A stretch of DNA of 64,000 nucleotides, from positions 298,427-362,426 of the forward strand of contig VZTI01004402.1 of the NCBI GenBank assembly GCA_013397865.1, written 5' to 3'. Under the pieces are notes generated by a model. It worked only from the letters and a program-made list of their open reading frames with translations, searched no databases and was not told where the DNA came from. The first letter of the stretch is position 1. Every line of letters begins with the position of its first letter. Position numbers and translations under genes: made by a program. The DNA is from Struthidea cinerea. Taxonomy: Eukaryota > Chordata > Aves > Passeriformes > Corcoracidae. Of this stretch, positions 22,161 through 34,400 are shown piece after piece.

Positions 22161-25100
22161 CACAAGGGGTGATGTACGGCAACCTTTCCAAAATCTGGCT
22201 TGCTATTTTGGGTAGCTTTGTTTTATGGGGTGGTAGGGGAAAGATAACTCTGCTGTGGTGCCCAGGTGCCTGGTTTTCCAAGTACTCAGAATCTGGAGTC
22301 TCGGCAACATCCCAGTGAGGCTGCATGGGCCTTACATTTGAGGGGAAGTTGGACCCCATTTACAGCAGGCTCATCCCTGTGGCTGTGTGAGCTGGATTTC
22401 CATCTGGAGTCACTGCTGCAGCTCTCAGGGGAATGGTGGGTGCAGCTGATGGGCACTCTCACACCTGGAGGTTTGAGCCCTGCAGGCTTGGAGGAGGGGT
22501 GGCTGTCAGGGTGCTGGGGAACAGCACGTGGAAATCAGTGTCCTGCCCACCACCGGGGACCTGGGCAGAACTCCACTGCTGCACAGGGAGGACTCCCCTG
22601 CCGACAGGCCCTGGCTACTCTGATTTGTGTCAAAATACAGCTCCCCACACTTGGCCTGGCCCGAATTTCACCATGAGATTGCAGTGGTTGGCTTACCACC
22701 TGGTGTAATGTTCCTCCAGGTAGCTGCAATGAGATGCAGACTTTGGAAGTGGAGGAGGCCTGTTGGGTTAGCAAGCCAGTGCATGGCTATTCTCCACAGC
22801 ATATTCTGTTGTGCTTTTCCTGGCCTAATTACACAGTCCTCAAGTGAAGGAATTTGGCAAGAGCATTCTTCCGTTTTAGCTGGTGTTTGGCCTCAAGTTC
22901 TCTTAGTAAGCTTTTTCTCAGTCATCTCCATTAGAGCAAACTGCCATCTAGAATTTCTCTGTGTAGAAGCCTGCCGTGGATTTTGCTTCCAGGTCCAAAT
23001 ACGATACCTCTTCTTACCTGAGGAGCACCTTGCTCTTCCCAGACACCTGGTCTGCCATCTGTGTCCCTTTGAGAGCAAGGATCTAACTCTTGTCATACCT
23101 GGGACTCTCATGGTCTTTTTTAACCCATAACCGCATCAGTTTGTTTCCTGGAAGCTGTCTGTGCTACAGGCCTCTGGAGACAGCTATTAATGCTAGGCAA
23201 GCAGAGATGGCAATTGATTCTGGAGAAGTTGCTCTGCTCTTGTTGCCATGAGGACAGTTTTGGAATACACTGAAGAACAGTTTCACTCTGTTTTCAGCAT
23301 ATGAAGCAATGTTCTCAATTCCAAAGGGACACATGTTTCTGCAGTCTCATGAACTTGAAGTGTCCACACTGGCAACTGGTGTGGAAGACTTTGATAGCCA
23401 TGAACTTAGGCAGAGAAGCCCTAAGCCTCGGTTTGCTCTCAACACCCGTTTTTTTGGTAGAACAGCAATCAGGTCAACTTTCCATTGTCACATAGATGTC
23501 AGACCTGTTCTGGAACTGTGGCTTTCCTGTCCTGAGTGTTTGTACAAAGGAAGTCCCCAGGTCCTTTTTGCTGTCCTGCTTTTCAGGATCACAGCAAGAC
23601 CTGTTTTCATTTGGATGCATTTGTATCCATTGTTTCTCCTGGCCTCTTTGTCCCCTGTCAGCCAGAAATGACCTTTTTGCTGTGTTGTTTCTCTGTTTGC
23701 CCCCTGCTTTGCTGCTGTCTGCAGGTCAGTGTGCGGAAGGTGAGCACTGTGCATCCCGCCAGGTGTCCAGTGTCCTCTGAGGGATTAATGCTCTGTGCAG
23801 GGGGCACAAACCTTGTGGTATTTATGAAAGCATCACAAATTGCCATCACAGCTTCAGAGATCAACAAATAAAGTGATTGTTGAAGCAAGGCCACGGAGTA
23901 GATGCTGCCACTGGAATACTTTGTTGTTTTAAGAGCACTGAAGAAATTTAAACTCCCGCTGCACCCTTCCAATGCCTTGCACAGGCTGAGGTGGCCTTAG
24001 GGCCCCTTTTCAGCTTTTGATTGAGTGATTGTTTTTGTACATGGATGTCTTTTTTTTCTTTAATGGCTATTAAGCATAGGAGGAGAGTGTTATTACAGCT
24101 CTAAGTGCTGTCAGCCAAAGTTTGTCCTCACTTCTGCTTCTAGGATATCCACTTGCAGTTGTCCCAGTTTTCCCTATTCATAGCTTTTAAGAGGTTCTTT
24201 TTCTTTCATGAGACTCTTGATCAACTCAAGTACAAACAGATGGAAAGCAGCAGAGATCCAGCTCCATAGCAGCACCTAGGGTCTTAACTCATCTGAAGTG
24301 TTTGGTGCTCAGGGACAGGGGCTACAGCCAGGAATTTTGCAGCCTGGGGCAGGATGCTGTAGGTTCCTCCATGTGTTGTCCTTCACTATTCTTCCATCTT
24401 TACCTCTCCCTCACCTCCCCTTTCATCCTGTCTTTCCAAGGCTCTTGTTTGCCCAGGTGGAGCTGGCTTCCTTTCCTGGAATACTGAGGTGTCCCTTTCC
24501 TAGCCAAGCCTGAGGACAGGAAGCTACAGGCTCAGCTGGCACCTATCCCTCCCTGGGCACAGGGGGACAGGGAGCAACGGCTGATGGTCCATGGGAGCTG
24601 GAAGTTATGGAGAAAGAGTTGGTGTTTCATGGAAGGGTTGTCTTGGCACCCTTTTCTGTATCATGGTGTTTAGGAAGTGCTCTGCAATGGAGGAGCAGCT
24701 TCTTTGGATGAAGGGTTCTGGTCCTGCTGCTGAGTGTTGTGAATGCCAACTTCTGCTGTTCCTGGAGCCTTTACTTCAAATGCCCACGAAACAGAAGCCC
24801 TAACTAGCATAGAAATTGTCACTAATGGGCCATCTTGCCTGGAGGAGGGGGAGGTGGGGGCCAGTTTTCAGCCCCTGGTCACTGCATTGCCTCAGGAGTA
24901 AGGAGGCTTGGCTGTGTCCTGACTTTGTGCTAACAAGGGGAATTCTCCAAAGGACCACTGTGTGTGTTTCTCCTGCGGAATGATCACCCAGTAATTTTGC
25001 TAGAGTCAATGTGAGCCATCTTTCAAACAAATGTCATATGGAAGTTTGCAAATCCTATTGTCCCAGGAAAAATTAACTTTCTCCAAAGTGTTGAAGTGTT

Positions 25101-25526
25101 GCAGGAAGCAAAACTTCAGACTGTGCTGGGATATTGAACTATGTGGAAGTTGGAGAATTTTCCCACTTCTACTCCATGTGGAGTAACTTAGCTTTTTCAG
25201 CACCTTAAGGGCATTGACATACATCCAGAGAAGGGAAAGGAGGAGAAATGCAAGAAATGAAAATGTGAACCAGAGCTGCTTAGGCAGAGACCATGGCCTG
25301 GATATGAGATTCCCTTTTGCTTCAGATTTTACAGGATTTTTATGGGAAAGGGAAGAGATACGATCTCTGGGAAGAACACACCTATTCTGCAGCTTTCTAC
25401 TCAGAGATGGCCTTTAGCAAGTGTGTGTGTACAGATAAGCTCTTAATATGAAGCAGAGCTTCTTAAAGTCCTTAACAATATCTCTCTAAGTATCACCACT
25501 AGGAACTCTGCAGGGAGAGATTTTGT

Positions 25527-25563
25527 TTAATAGAAATTTTTAATTCTAATAGAAATTTTAACT
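25527..25563. repeat. Short tandem duplication
   Basis: TTAATAGAAATTTTTAATTC is followed at once by TAATAGAAATTTTAAC, a recent-looking duplication of roughly 18 bp in AT-rich DNA. Confidence 0.75.
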
Positions 25564-26710
25564 TCTAGGAAGTTAAAGTTTGGTTAACAGTGGGACTGGC
25601 TTTCCATACATTGTAGCTGGGTGAATGCTGTGTTGGGAACTGAACGTGCCTGTTGGAAGTGAAGCAGTGGATGGAGTGTCATGTGAAACCTGCTGGGATG
25701 CTGATCCTGAATGGATGTTGTGTTGTTTAACACAAAACAACAATTTCCCTTCATATAAGTTCTGAATATACATAGAAAAAAATGTGTGTGGCATCTGTGG
25801 ATGTGCTGAAAAGGAGCATCTTTGCTCACAGATTTCCGTGTTCCATGTTTGTGTGTTTGCTGACAACCCGCTCTGGCATTTCGTGTCATGTAATTGCAGG
25901 ACTCTCAGCCTGTCCTACCATTTTCCAAGTAGTGCTCTTGGCTACACCAGCAAGCCAGGCTGTGCACATTGTGAGGACAGACTCTATCACATTTTTTAAT
26001 AATCTCAGCTAGTTCCTGAAGTGGAGCTTTGAGTGACTGGTGACAGATCTGCTCTAAGTTTGGAAGCAAATGCAAATTATTTCAGAGAAAATCTTTTTCA
26101 CAGAGCAAGCCTCTGCTGGCTGGGGAGGAAGGATCAGATATATTCACCTAGGCTTTCTCATCTAGCCAGCTTCACATTCCTTTCCCTCCTCCTCCCAGGC
26201 TTCTGTTTCTTTTGTTTCCCCCCAAGACCCATTGTTCTTGTTCTCTTTCAGTGGTTAAAGCACACTGGGGTCAGGAAGAGGCAGAGAGCAGTTTTGGGGT
26301 GCTGGGCTGAGGTGGACTCCCAATTCCCAGCCTCAGCTGCTCTTCTGTGCCCAGTCCTTTGGTGGCTCACAGCAACTCCCACCGGTGCCATCATCCACAA
26401 CTTCTGCTGGGTCCACAGGGTCAGGTATTCCAAACTCCTCTGCTTGTACTCTATGAGTACAAGGCCCCTCCTTCTGCACTGTTAGTGGGGAATAATCACA
26501 TCTGTCCCTAGGGAAGCTTAGGATGTGGGAAAAGGAACAGGAGGCAATTGTTTCCTCATGTCCCTGGCATGAGAAGCCCCAAACCTGGCATGTTGTGGAC
26601 AGACCTTTGCTCTGTGTGTGCCATAGGAGAGCAGCAATGCCTGGGGAAGCCTCTCTGCACCTGGTACTAAACTGGATTTCACTCTTGTGCCAAGAGGGTT
26701 GGTAAAGGAT

Positions 26711-26743
26711 TGTCTCCACCTTGTCTCCACCTTCCCTCCACCT
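26711..26743. repeat. 11-bp minisatellite, three units
   Basis: Three units: TGTCTCCACCT, TGTCTCCACCT and TCCCTCCACCT. The first two are identical. The + strand is pyrimidine-rich. Confidence 0.85.
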
Positions 26744-28572
26744 TCCCATGGGTTTTCAGAATGGCAAAGGCTGCTCTCCTGTGCTTGGCTCCTCAGGCTG
26801 AGGAAGGTGAGTGAACTGTCAGAGCTCTCAAACGGGGGCTGCTCAGGGGTCTGGAGGCTCTGTCTCTAACTCCTCTGCAGCTGCTCCTTGTGGGAGGGAA
26901 CCAGAGGGTGAATCCAGCAGGACCTTCTCTCCTGCTCCTCAGCTACCTGAGGAAGGAATCTCCTGTGCCTGCTTTCTGCAGCTGCCTGCCCTGGAGGGCT
27001 CCATGTAAATGCAGGAGGGCTGTTGGCTTGTGAGAAGGAAAGTGATACTTTGGAAATTGCCAGGCTCCAGGATTTAACTCTTTAGCCTCTGGAGTTCCCA
27101 AGCATTGACTGCTTCAACATGCTGAGTTAGCCCCTACTTCCCAAGCGTCCTGAAACTGAGCTGAGCCGTCTGGGATATGCAAGGCAGCCCATTTTCTCCC
27201 CTGCATCCGTGGGATCCCAGCTGTGCAGGCAAGAAATCATCAGGGAACAACCCAGCAAGAAAAGGAGGTGAGAGCAAGTGCCTAAACTCTGAAAAGCAAA
27301 ACTCTGGGAGTGGCTCACCTCCCTCCCCACCTTTCCTAAAGCTCAGCAGCACTCATGGAGCTGGAATGGGGGCTGCATTTATCAAATTCCTGTCTGCAAC
27401 AGCAATGCAGTTGTTTTAGATTAGTGTACAAATAGACATTAGTGTAATACATCTGTTGTTAATCCACATCTTGGTAGAAAAGAGATGCCAACACATCATT
27501 TATTAGCCACATCGATCCTATAATGTCCTTTCTTTTGTCTTTTGAGTACGTAATGGGTTCCAGGATGTCTTTTATTTCATTGTATACCACATTTCCTCTT
27601 GTCTAACATAGCAGGACATAATGTGTTCCAGGATATAATTTATGCCATTTTGGAACTGGACACCACACAATGTATCCTGAACTTTTCTGAAAACCTTCAG
27701 TGTGTTGTGCTCTGCTCACAGGTCTTCGCACAATTGATGGGTAGAAGGAGCTGGAAAACTAGCAGGAAGAAAAGCAATTTATTGTTAGTCCAAGGAGAGC
27801 TGAAGGACCATGAGGAACTCTGGATGCTGGCATGGGAGGCTGTAACTCTTTACACCCTTGATTTGTTTAGAAAGTTGGAAAGGGAAGTGCTAGTCCAGCT
27901 TAAGAGCCTATCCATGGCTTCTTGTGTAAGACCCTGATAGTTTCAGTGGGATTCCACTTTGAAAAGGATCCAGTTAAGGGGTAGCTGTGACAGATACATA
28001 TCTCCTTTTTTTGTGAAAATTGAGAGCTGCTGTTTATCTGATTATTTCAAAACTCTGTGCCAACCGTAGGTGAAAGAATGAAAACCTCACTGTCTTTTTC
28101 CCTGTTTGGTGATGTTAATGGGGTTTGAGAAGCAGATGACATTCACAGGTGATGAGGGATGCAGGGACACAAGTCCTGCTGAAAGCTGGGGAGTTTGGTG
28201 TAATTTGCTTGGGGAATGATCATCTGGGGAGGAATTGGCGGTGGCCACTTGCCTGATAGCTTCTGCAGGAGCCTGTTCCTTTTGCTTGTCTTTGTCATGA
28301 ATTAAAATCCCACCTAGAACGATGGAATCCCAGTCCTGCATCCCCTCCCCACTGCAATATCCCAGTGTCAGCTTTGGCCTGTGCCAGATGTTTACTTTGT
28401 GGTGGAGTTGGACATGGCAGCAAAGGGACAGCACAGGATTTCAAATCAGCTTCTGCACAGAGGAAGAATCACCACGAGCAGAACCCTTGAGTTTTAGGTC
28501 AGACCAACAGTTGTTGTCAACTTGTGGGGAGGTTTTTAAAGATAAAATATCTTGGTACGATAAAATAGATAC

Positions 28573-28645
28573 TTTTTTGTTTGTTTGTTTGTTTGTTTGT
28601 TTTTGTTTTGTTTTGCTTTTTTTGTTGTTTTATTTCTTTCATCAA
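28573..28645. repeat. (GTTT)n microsatellite and T-rich tract
   Basis: Six or seven units of GTTT, then GTTTTT/GTTTT variants and T runs up to about 28645. Such tracts vary in length and may also be the remains of a poly(T) end of a retroposed copy. No such copy is recognisable on either side. Confidence 0.92.
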
Positions 28646-31416
28646 AGGATCTCACAGGAGACAATTTGTCTTGCACTGTCCCAGTTTCCCTGCTGTGGAC
28701 CCCATTCTGTCTGTGTGTGTCTGGCTTCTGATGCCTCAGTCCTGAGGCTGGAGGTCTGGAAGGGAATAATGGCCCTGGTAACTGCAGCCCCGAGTTCTTG
28801 CTCTGTCAGACCTTTTTCTTTAGCATGTGCTACTTTTAAGCACAGGAATAGTACAGGGAGTTTGGGGAAGGGTTGCTGGGGTAACTGAGACGTAAGACCA
28901 GAGGGAATAATGTTAATAAAATAAATTGCTGACTCGGAGCAGCCTGATAACTCAGACGAGTGAGTTCTCAGGCTTGACATCATGTTTTTCTCCTTTCCTC
29001 CCTCTCTGCCCTGCATCAGCTGCCTCTCACTTGCAGGCACTGTCATTCACAGGCCCGTAGTTCAGCTGAATCCAGTACCATGTCATGCCATTAGCACACA
29101 GGTCTCCTGTGCCAGGATCTTGTTTCCAGGTCTCCAGAGAACCAAATGTTCAAACTTTTTAAAAGGCAAACTGTTGTAGAAATAAGAAACTTTTATTCTT
29201 CTCCACACAGCTCAGCACCATTCCTGTGCAAGGGGAGGTAGGACAGAATATGGAATACCAAACAGCACAGACATCAGTCGAGTGATTAATTCTCCTGCCA
29301 AAGCATAAGAATACTGGAGGATGGGAAGGAGTGGAGAAGGTGGAGTTATTTATGTTGTGAATAGCAGCTGTAGGTCTGTATTGTGCTATAAACACAGAAT
29401 AGAGTCTCAAATGGAAAGATCTTCCTGTCTGCACTGTCTGCTTTAGTGAAAAGATCCCAAAATTAAGGCAGTTGTGAACTGTGTGTTTGCATATGAATGG
29501 TCTCGAGACCTTAGTGTCACAGGACATAAACACAGCTGAAATTTCTGTGTGGTTCAGAAGGTGTTCAGAACTTTTTACTGCTATTGAGACCTCTTCTGGT
29601 TGCATCAGAGCAGATAAACCTCCCAGAGCACAGCCCAGCAAGTAAATTGTGGTGCTGGAGAAGAACCTTAAGAAGAATAAGTTTTTCTGTTACCTGCCTG
29701 ACATATGGTCCTTTATGCTTTCCTTGATGCCAGCCCTTTTCACAAACTTGTTCTTCCTGGCACTTCCTGTTGGCATTTATCTTGTTGGTACCTGAGGCGG
29801 GCAGCTGCTGTTGTGGGCCTAGATGGCACTTTGTCCTGCCACCATAAAATTTAAGAGCTCCTCAGGAGGAATGGTGTGTGCCTGTACACAGAGGAGGAAT
29901 TAACAGCACACTTAGGTGCTGTGCAGGTTGGGACGCTGAAGGAAACCTCCAGTGACTTTCCTGTGGTTAACAAACAGTGCTCTGTAGGAGATGTTGGTGC
30001 TTCTCAGCTCTGTGCCTCAATCCAGTTTGCATTTTCTCTCCCTGGAACAGAAACAACAAATATTTGAGTGATGGAAGCTGCCTTGATCATGTAAAATGAT
30101 GTCCCTGTCCTTTTTCTCCTAGACAAAGCCCACTCTGAGTAGCACTGCAGAGAGTCTGCCCTGCACCTGCCTGGCCCACAGCATGGCCTCTTGGGGGATG
30201 TGGTGCCCCAAACACTTGACCTCTGAGCAAATTGGCTTTCCTCGGGTCCAGGTAAAACTGCCTTGTGGTCCTCATCTAGTCCTTGGTCCATCAGCTTCTC
30301 TAGAATCATCTTTAGAGACACACTCTGCTTTAGTGGCTTATAATGGCCAAGGCAGCCACTTCCTAGGCTTTGTGTGTTCCTGTCTGGGCCCTGCAGCCAG
30401 AAGGTTGCAATTATTTCCTTGCTCTTTCAGACTTCATTATGTTGCTCCACATGCCTTCATATGGTAAAGGACATTGCAGTTCTAACAAGCTTGGCTGGAA
30501 TAATCATTCCCTCTTGGCAAATACTTCCCCTGACTTGAAGCTGTGCAGTGAGACCAAAGAATCACCTTTATCTTTTGCACTGGGGTGGTGATGCTGCTCC
30601 CTCAGCCCTGTCCCTGCTGAGGCAGGTATCCATTCCTGTGGGAAAGGGAAGGAAATCCTTCTATTTTGGCTGTTGAGCCGATGTCTGCAGTTCACCAAGC
30701 GCTAGGAATGTGCTGTTCCCATGGTGATCCCGGGCTGGTCAGTGCCGTGTGCTGGTGACACGACTCCCCAGACCACTGGGGGAGTGGGTTAAGAAGCCTG
30801 TGCCCAATTAAGCACAGCAAGCACCAGTCTACAGAGCTGTACAGGCTAATGCAGGGTGCAATGAGGGAGTGGGATGGCTCTGTGGGAACTGTAGGCAAAG
30901 CAGTCAACACTGAAGACTCTTAAAATACCTTGGAGGTGGTTTATTTTGCTCATGCACTTTCTCAGATGAAGTTGGTGCACTTTCAGGTACTCTTTTACTT
31001 GCACGGTCCAGCAGGTTAAATTTGATTCCTTCCTGCCCCTGAAGCCCCTGGAACTGCTCTGAATTTACCCCAGTGGAGCTGAGGTTGGGATTAAAGCAGA
31101 TGGGAAACTTGGCGAGCCGTGCAGGCAGGATGGCCTTTGCAGGGGCCAGGCACGAGTGCACATCTGTGTGCTTCTGCCATTCTGTGCATCTAGTGAGAGA
31201 GGGGGCTTAAAGGGGGTTAGAAAAAAAGGAGAAATCGTGGTGTGATGCAGTGTTTTGGCACCACTGAGTTATTTTGCTTAATAGTTTGGAGATGATTTAA
31301 TCTTGGAGATAATTAAATTGAAGGTGTCATTTCAAAAGATAACAACGTCTGTATGAGCTCTGTTAGGTTTGGCAAAAGCTTCGGCTTGTTTTGTGGGGAT
31401 TGAGGGATTTTCTTGA

Positions 31417-31454
31417 GTGGAACATGGGGGAGGAAAGTGGAACGGGGGAGGAAA
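31417..31454. repeat. G-rich tandem duplication
   Basis: GTGGAACATGGGGGAGGAAA (31417-31436) is followed directly by GTGGAACGGGGGAGGAAA (31437-31454). They are identical except for a 2-bp difference. It gives two close G5 runs. Confidence 0.85.
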
Positions 31455-34400
31455 GGCAGGGCTAGTTTGATGGTCTTTATTTCCACCCTGTCTTGCTATA
31501 AAATAATCTGACATAATGCAGAGCAAGAAAGCAGCCCCTGTGACTTCAAGGGGGTGAGAGCAAAATACTCCCCTGAACTTCAGTGTAGCTTGGGATAAAG
31601 AAACATCTTAGATCCAGTCTCATCTTCATGTGTCTGCTCCCATGACCTGCTCAGGGAGAGAAACTGGTCTGTGAAACAGGGCTGGGGTGAGGAAGCACTG
31701 TGAGCTCTGCAGGGACCGTTCATTAGGGATGTGGGGTCCCAGGGTCCTTCTGGGCTCCCAAAATGTCTCTCTGTTCTCCGCTGTCACTTATTTCAGCTGG
31801 AAAGTCCCTGTACGTGTGGCTGAGATGGTTTGTGGCTTGCTCTGTGCCTTTCCTGCAGGACAGCTGTGCCTGACAGCCACCTCTCCTCCAACCCCAACAG
31901 GGAAAGTTCCCTGCCCTGTGCTGGGCACGACTCAGTTTGTGGTCCCTGTGGGGATGTGCTAATCCTTGTACTTTGGGTACTGGTCTCCTCCAGAGCTGTG
32001 TGTGATGTGGGGGACTCACCCAGCCAAAATTTAACATTTAGCCTTCTGGTATGTGACCTACAGGTGGCTGGAACACGTGTTCCCAGAACTGAGGTGCCAG
32101 CCTGCTCCTATAGACCCTCTTGCATGGTTAGAGGGAGCCAACCTGCAGTTTTCCCAGCCAGAATCCCTGTGAGTTGGCAGGGAGCCCTCAGTCACACGTG
32201 TCAGTGCTCTGCTCCATCCCTGCCGTGCCCCAGGCCCTGCCTGTGACATGGGGGTGACCGGGGGAGCTGAGTTGGTGGGGAGCAGGTCCCTGCTCAGGAC
32301 ATCTGCCTTGGTGAGAGCTCCCCTGGCTGTCCTTAAAGATGCTCCCTCAGCCCAGGCCCTACTCAGCAATGGGTTTGTGCAGTAAGAGACTGGTAGCAGT
32401 TTTCCTTCTCTTTCGACACTGCATTTCCAGTAGTATTTTGCCTTGTTCCTAAATGCTGCATTTATTTCTCTGGGTCTCAGAGCCCTGCTGCCCCCAGTTT
32501 AACACCAGCTGTGTGACCCTCAGAGAAGAAAGGCTCTATGTAATAATGTGTGTGTGTGTCTGTATTTTTTTTTCACTTGAGCTCTGATGTGAAAAGCCCT
32601 GTCTGGGCATTTAAGTGGCGTGGCTTGTGATACACACCGATTTATGTAGAAGTTGGCAGGGTTTTTTTTTCCTTGCCAGCAGGAGAAGGAAGGGGACCTG
32701 GGACCTCCTTCTGGTGAATTACTTAGAAAAACAGCCAACATTTAAAATTACAGGTTTGGAATTGAACTATAAATTCCAGTGAAGTAAAAGATCCATGAAT
32801 AATATGTCATTAGGCTGAAATATAATTTGTTTGTATGTTTTAAGCAGTAGAAAGGAAACAGGATATAATTCCTATTAGCAACGTATATATTTTCCCCAAG
32901 CAAGAACCAGCTGCCTGATGGAAAGTTTATGTTTGCTCCGTAAATGTTTTTAACTGTTTGGTTGTATTGGGCTCCTTTTCCAGTGGCAAACAGAGCTGTA
33001 ATCTCTCCTGGTTCAGCTGGGTTGACGTGCTGCTCTCAGTCTGGGATTGTGTGCCCTCTGTTCAGTGTGAGCATGCCACCAGTTGTCACAGATTTAACAC
33101 AAGATCCAGAAATCAAGCGTAAGTTTGTCCGTCTGCTCTGATTGGCACCTTGAGAATTACAAACCAGGCTCACAGAAGATCTTCTCACATCTTTGCTCAG
33201 ATCTGACCAACTGTTCTGTGATCTGGAAAACTCTGGTGAAACAGGGGGAGGTAGTTTTACAAGGGACTTTTTGCATTTCTCACATAGTGCTGGACCCAAA
33301 GTAATCATAGAGCACTTTTGGTGTTTTTAAATGGGGACCACATGATTTTGTTTATGCCAATAGAAGTCTGAGTGAACAGGATCACTTCTGTTTGAGACAG
33401 AAATGTCCACAGATCTTTCCACAAAAAGGTTTAAGGCACTTGTGGTGCCCTTCATGTTTGCCCTTTCAGTGGGCAGAGGTGGATGCCAGCTGAAGAATCT
33501 GGAGTTTATCTCATTTTCCTTTATCACCATCTGTCTCCTCACTGGGTTGGTGGTGACATTGTGGCTGCACCTGCTTATCTCACAGCAGGTAGCTGTGGAA
33601 GGCAAAGGCTTACAGAAAACTATTTTTTTTTAGAATGATTCCGGTTTAACATATGTGGGTCCTACCTTGTGTTTAAAGTCATTTTGGGTTTAGTTTGGGA
33701 GGCCGGAATATGTGACTTGGTTTGGGAAGTTACGCTGGCTCCAAAGTGGTGCATCCCAGGGGTGAATTTGGGCTCACAAAGAGCTTTTTTGGGTTCTGGA
33801 AAGGTTCTGAGCTGCCTGCAAATCTTAACAACCTTGATAACGGCTTGCTCTGACTTCAGTTTCAGCGAGATTGAGAATTAAAAAGAGGACAAGTTGTTCA
33901 AACATGCTCTGTGTTGACACCTGGCACTGCGCGAGGCTGAAGGAGCAGAATTGTCCAGCAACGCTTGTGTACAGCAAATGTGTAACTCTGGGAGGTCCTG
34001 GGCCATTCTCACTCCTTGGAATTGGAAGCAACTCAGCCAAAGGCAGCGGAAGAGCATTTCGATAAAGATGGCATAAATAGAAATGTGGTGGAGACCTGCA
34101 GCACCCCGTGAATCCTGGGCCGAGCCAGAAAGAGTTAAAGAGCTCCTGTCCAGGGAGTAAAGGCAGGAGCTGCCATTTGGTGCTGACAGACAGGGAGTCA
34201 CTTGCTGCCTGCAGCTTCTATCAATTTCCACTCTGTTGTCAGCAGGTTGTAAATAAAACCTCTGCTGGGCTGCTCTTTGTGCTGGCTCTGGGACTGCAGC
34301 CGCCTCCGGGCGAGCTCTGATGGATGTGGAGGCCTGATGGATATCCAGGGGCCTGCCTGTGCCTCCAGCCATGGCTCAGGGCAAGGGAGACATCCCGGCA

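Larger units (their letters stand above)
22161..28572 (+). other. Downstream intron segment up to the GTTT-rich microsatellite
   Basis: About 6.4 kb of mostly unique intron. It includes small tandem duplications at 25527-25563 and 26711-26743 and an AT-rich patch at 27420-27680. Many open frames of 60-170 codons overlap on both strands, and none is recognised as a gene. Confidence 0.5.

Noticed and set aside
30900..31070. Possible third LTR around GGTGGTTTATTTTGC
   Set aside because: A reverse-oriented AATAAA-like word is present, but I could not find TG...CA ends or a target-site duplication.
33403..33633. 76-codon frame with a membrane-like hydrophobic stretch
   Set aside because: Hydrophobic runs are common in chance frames over T-rich DNA. 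There is no family match, and no promoter or splice context.
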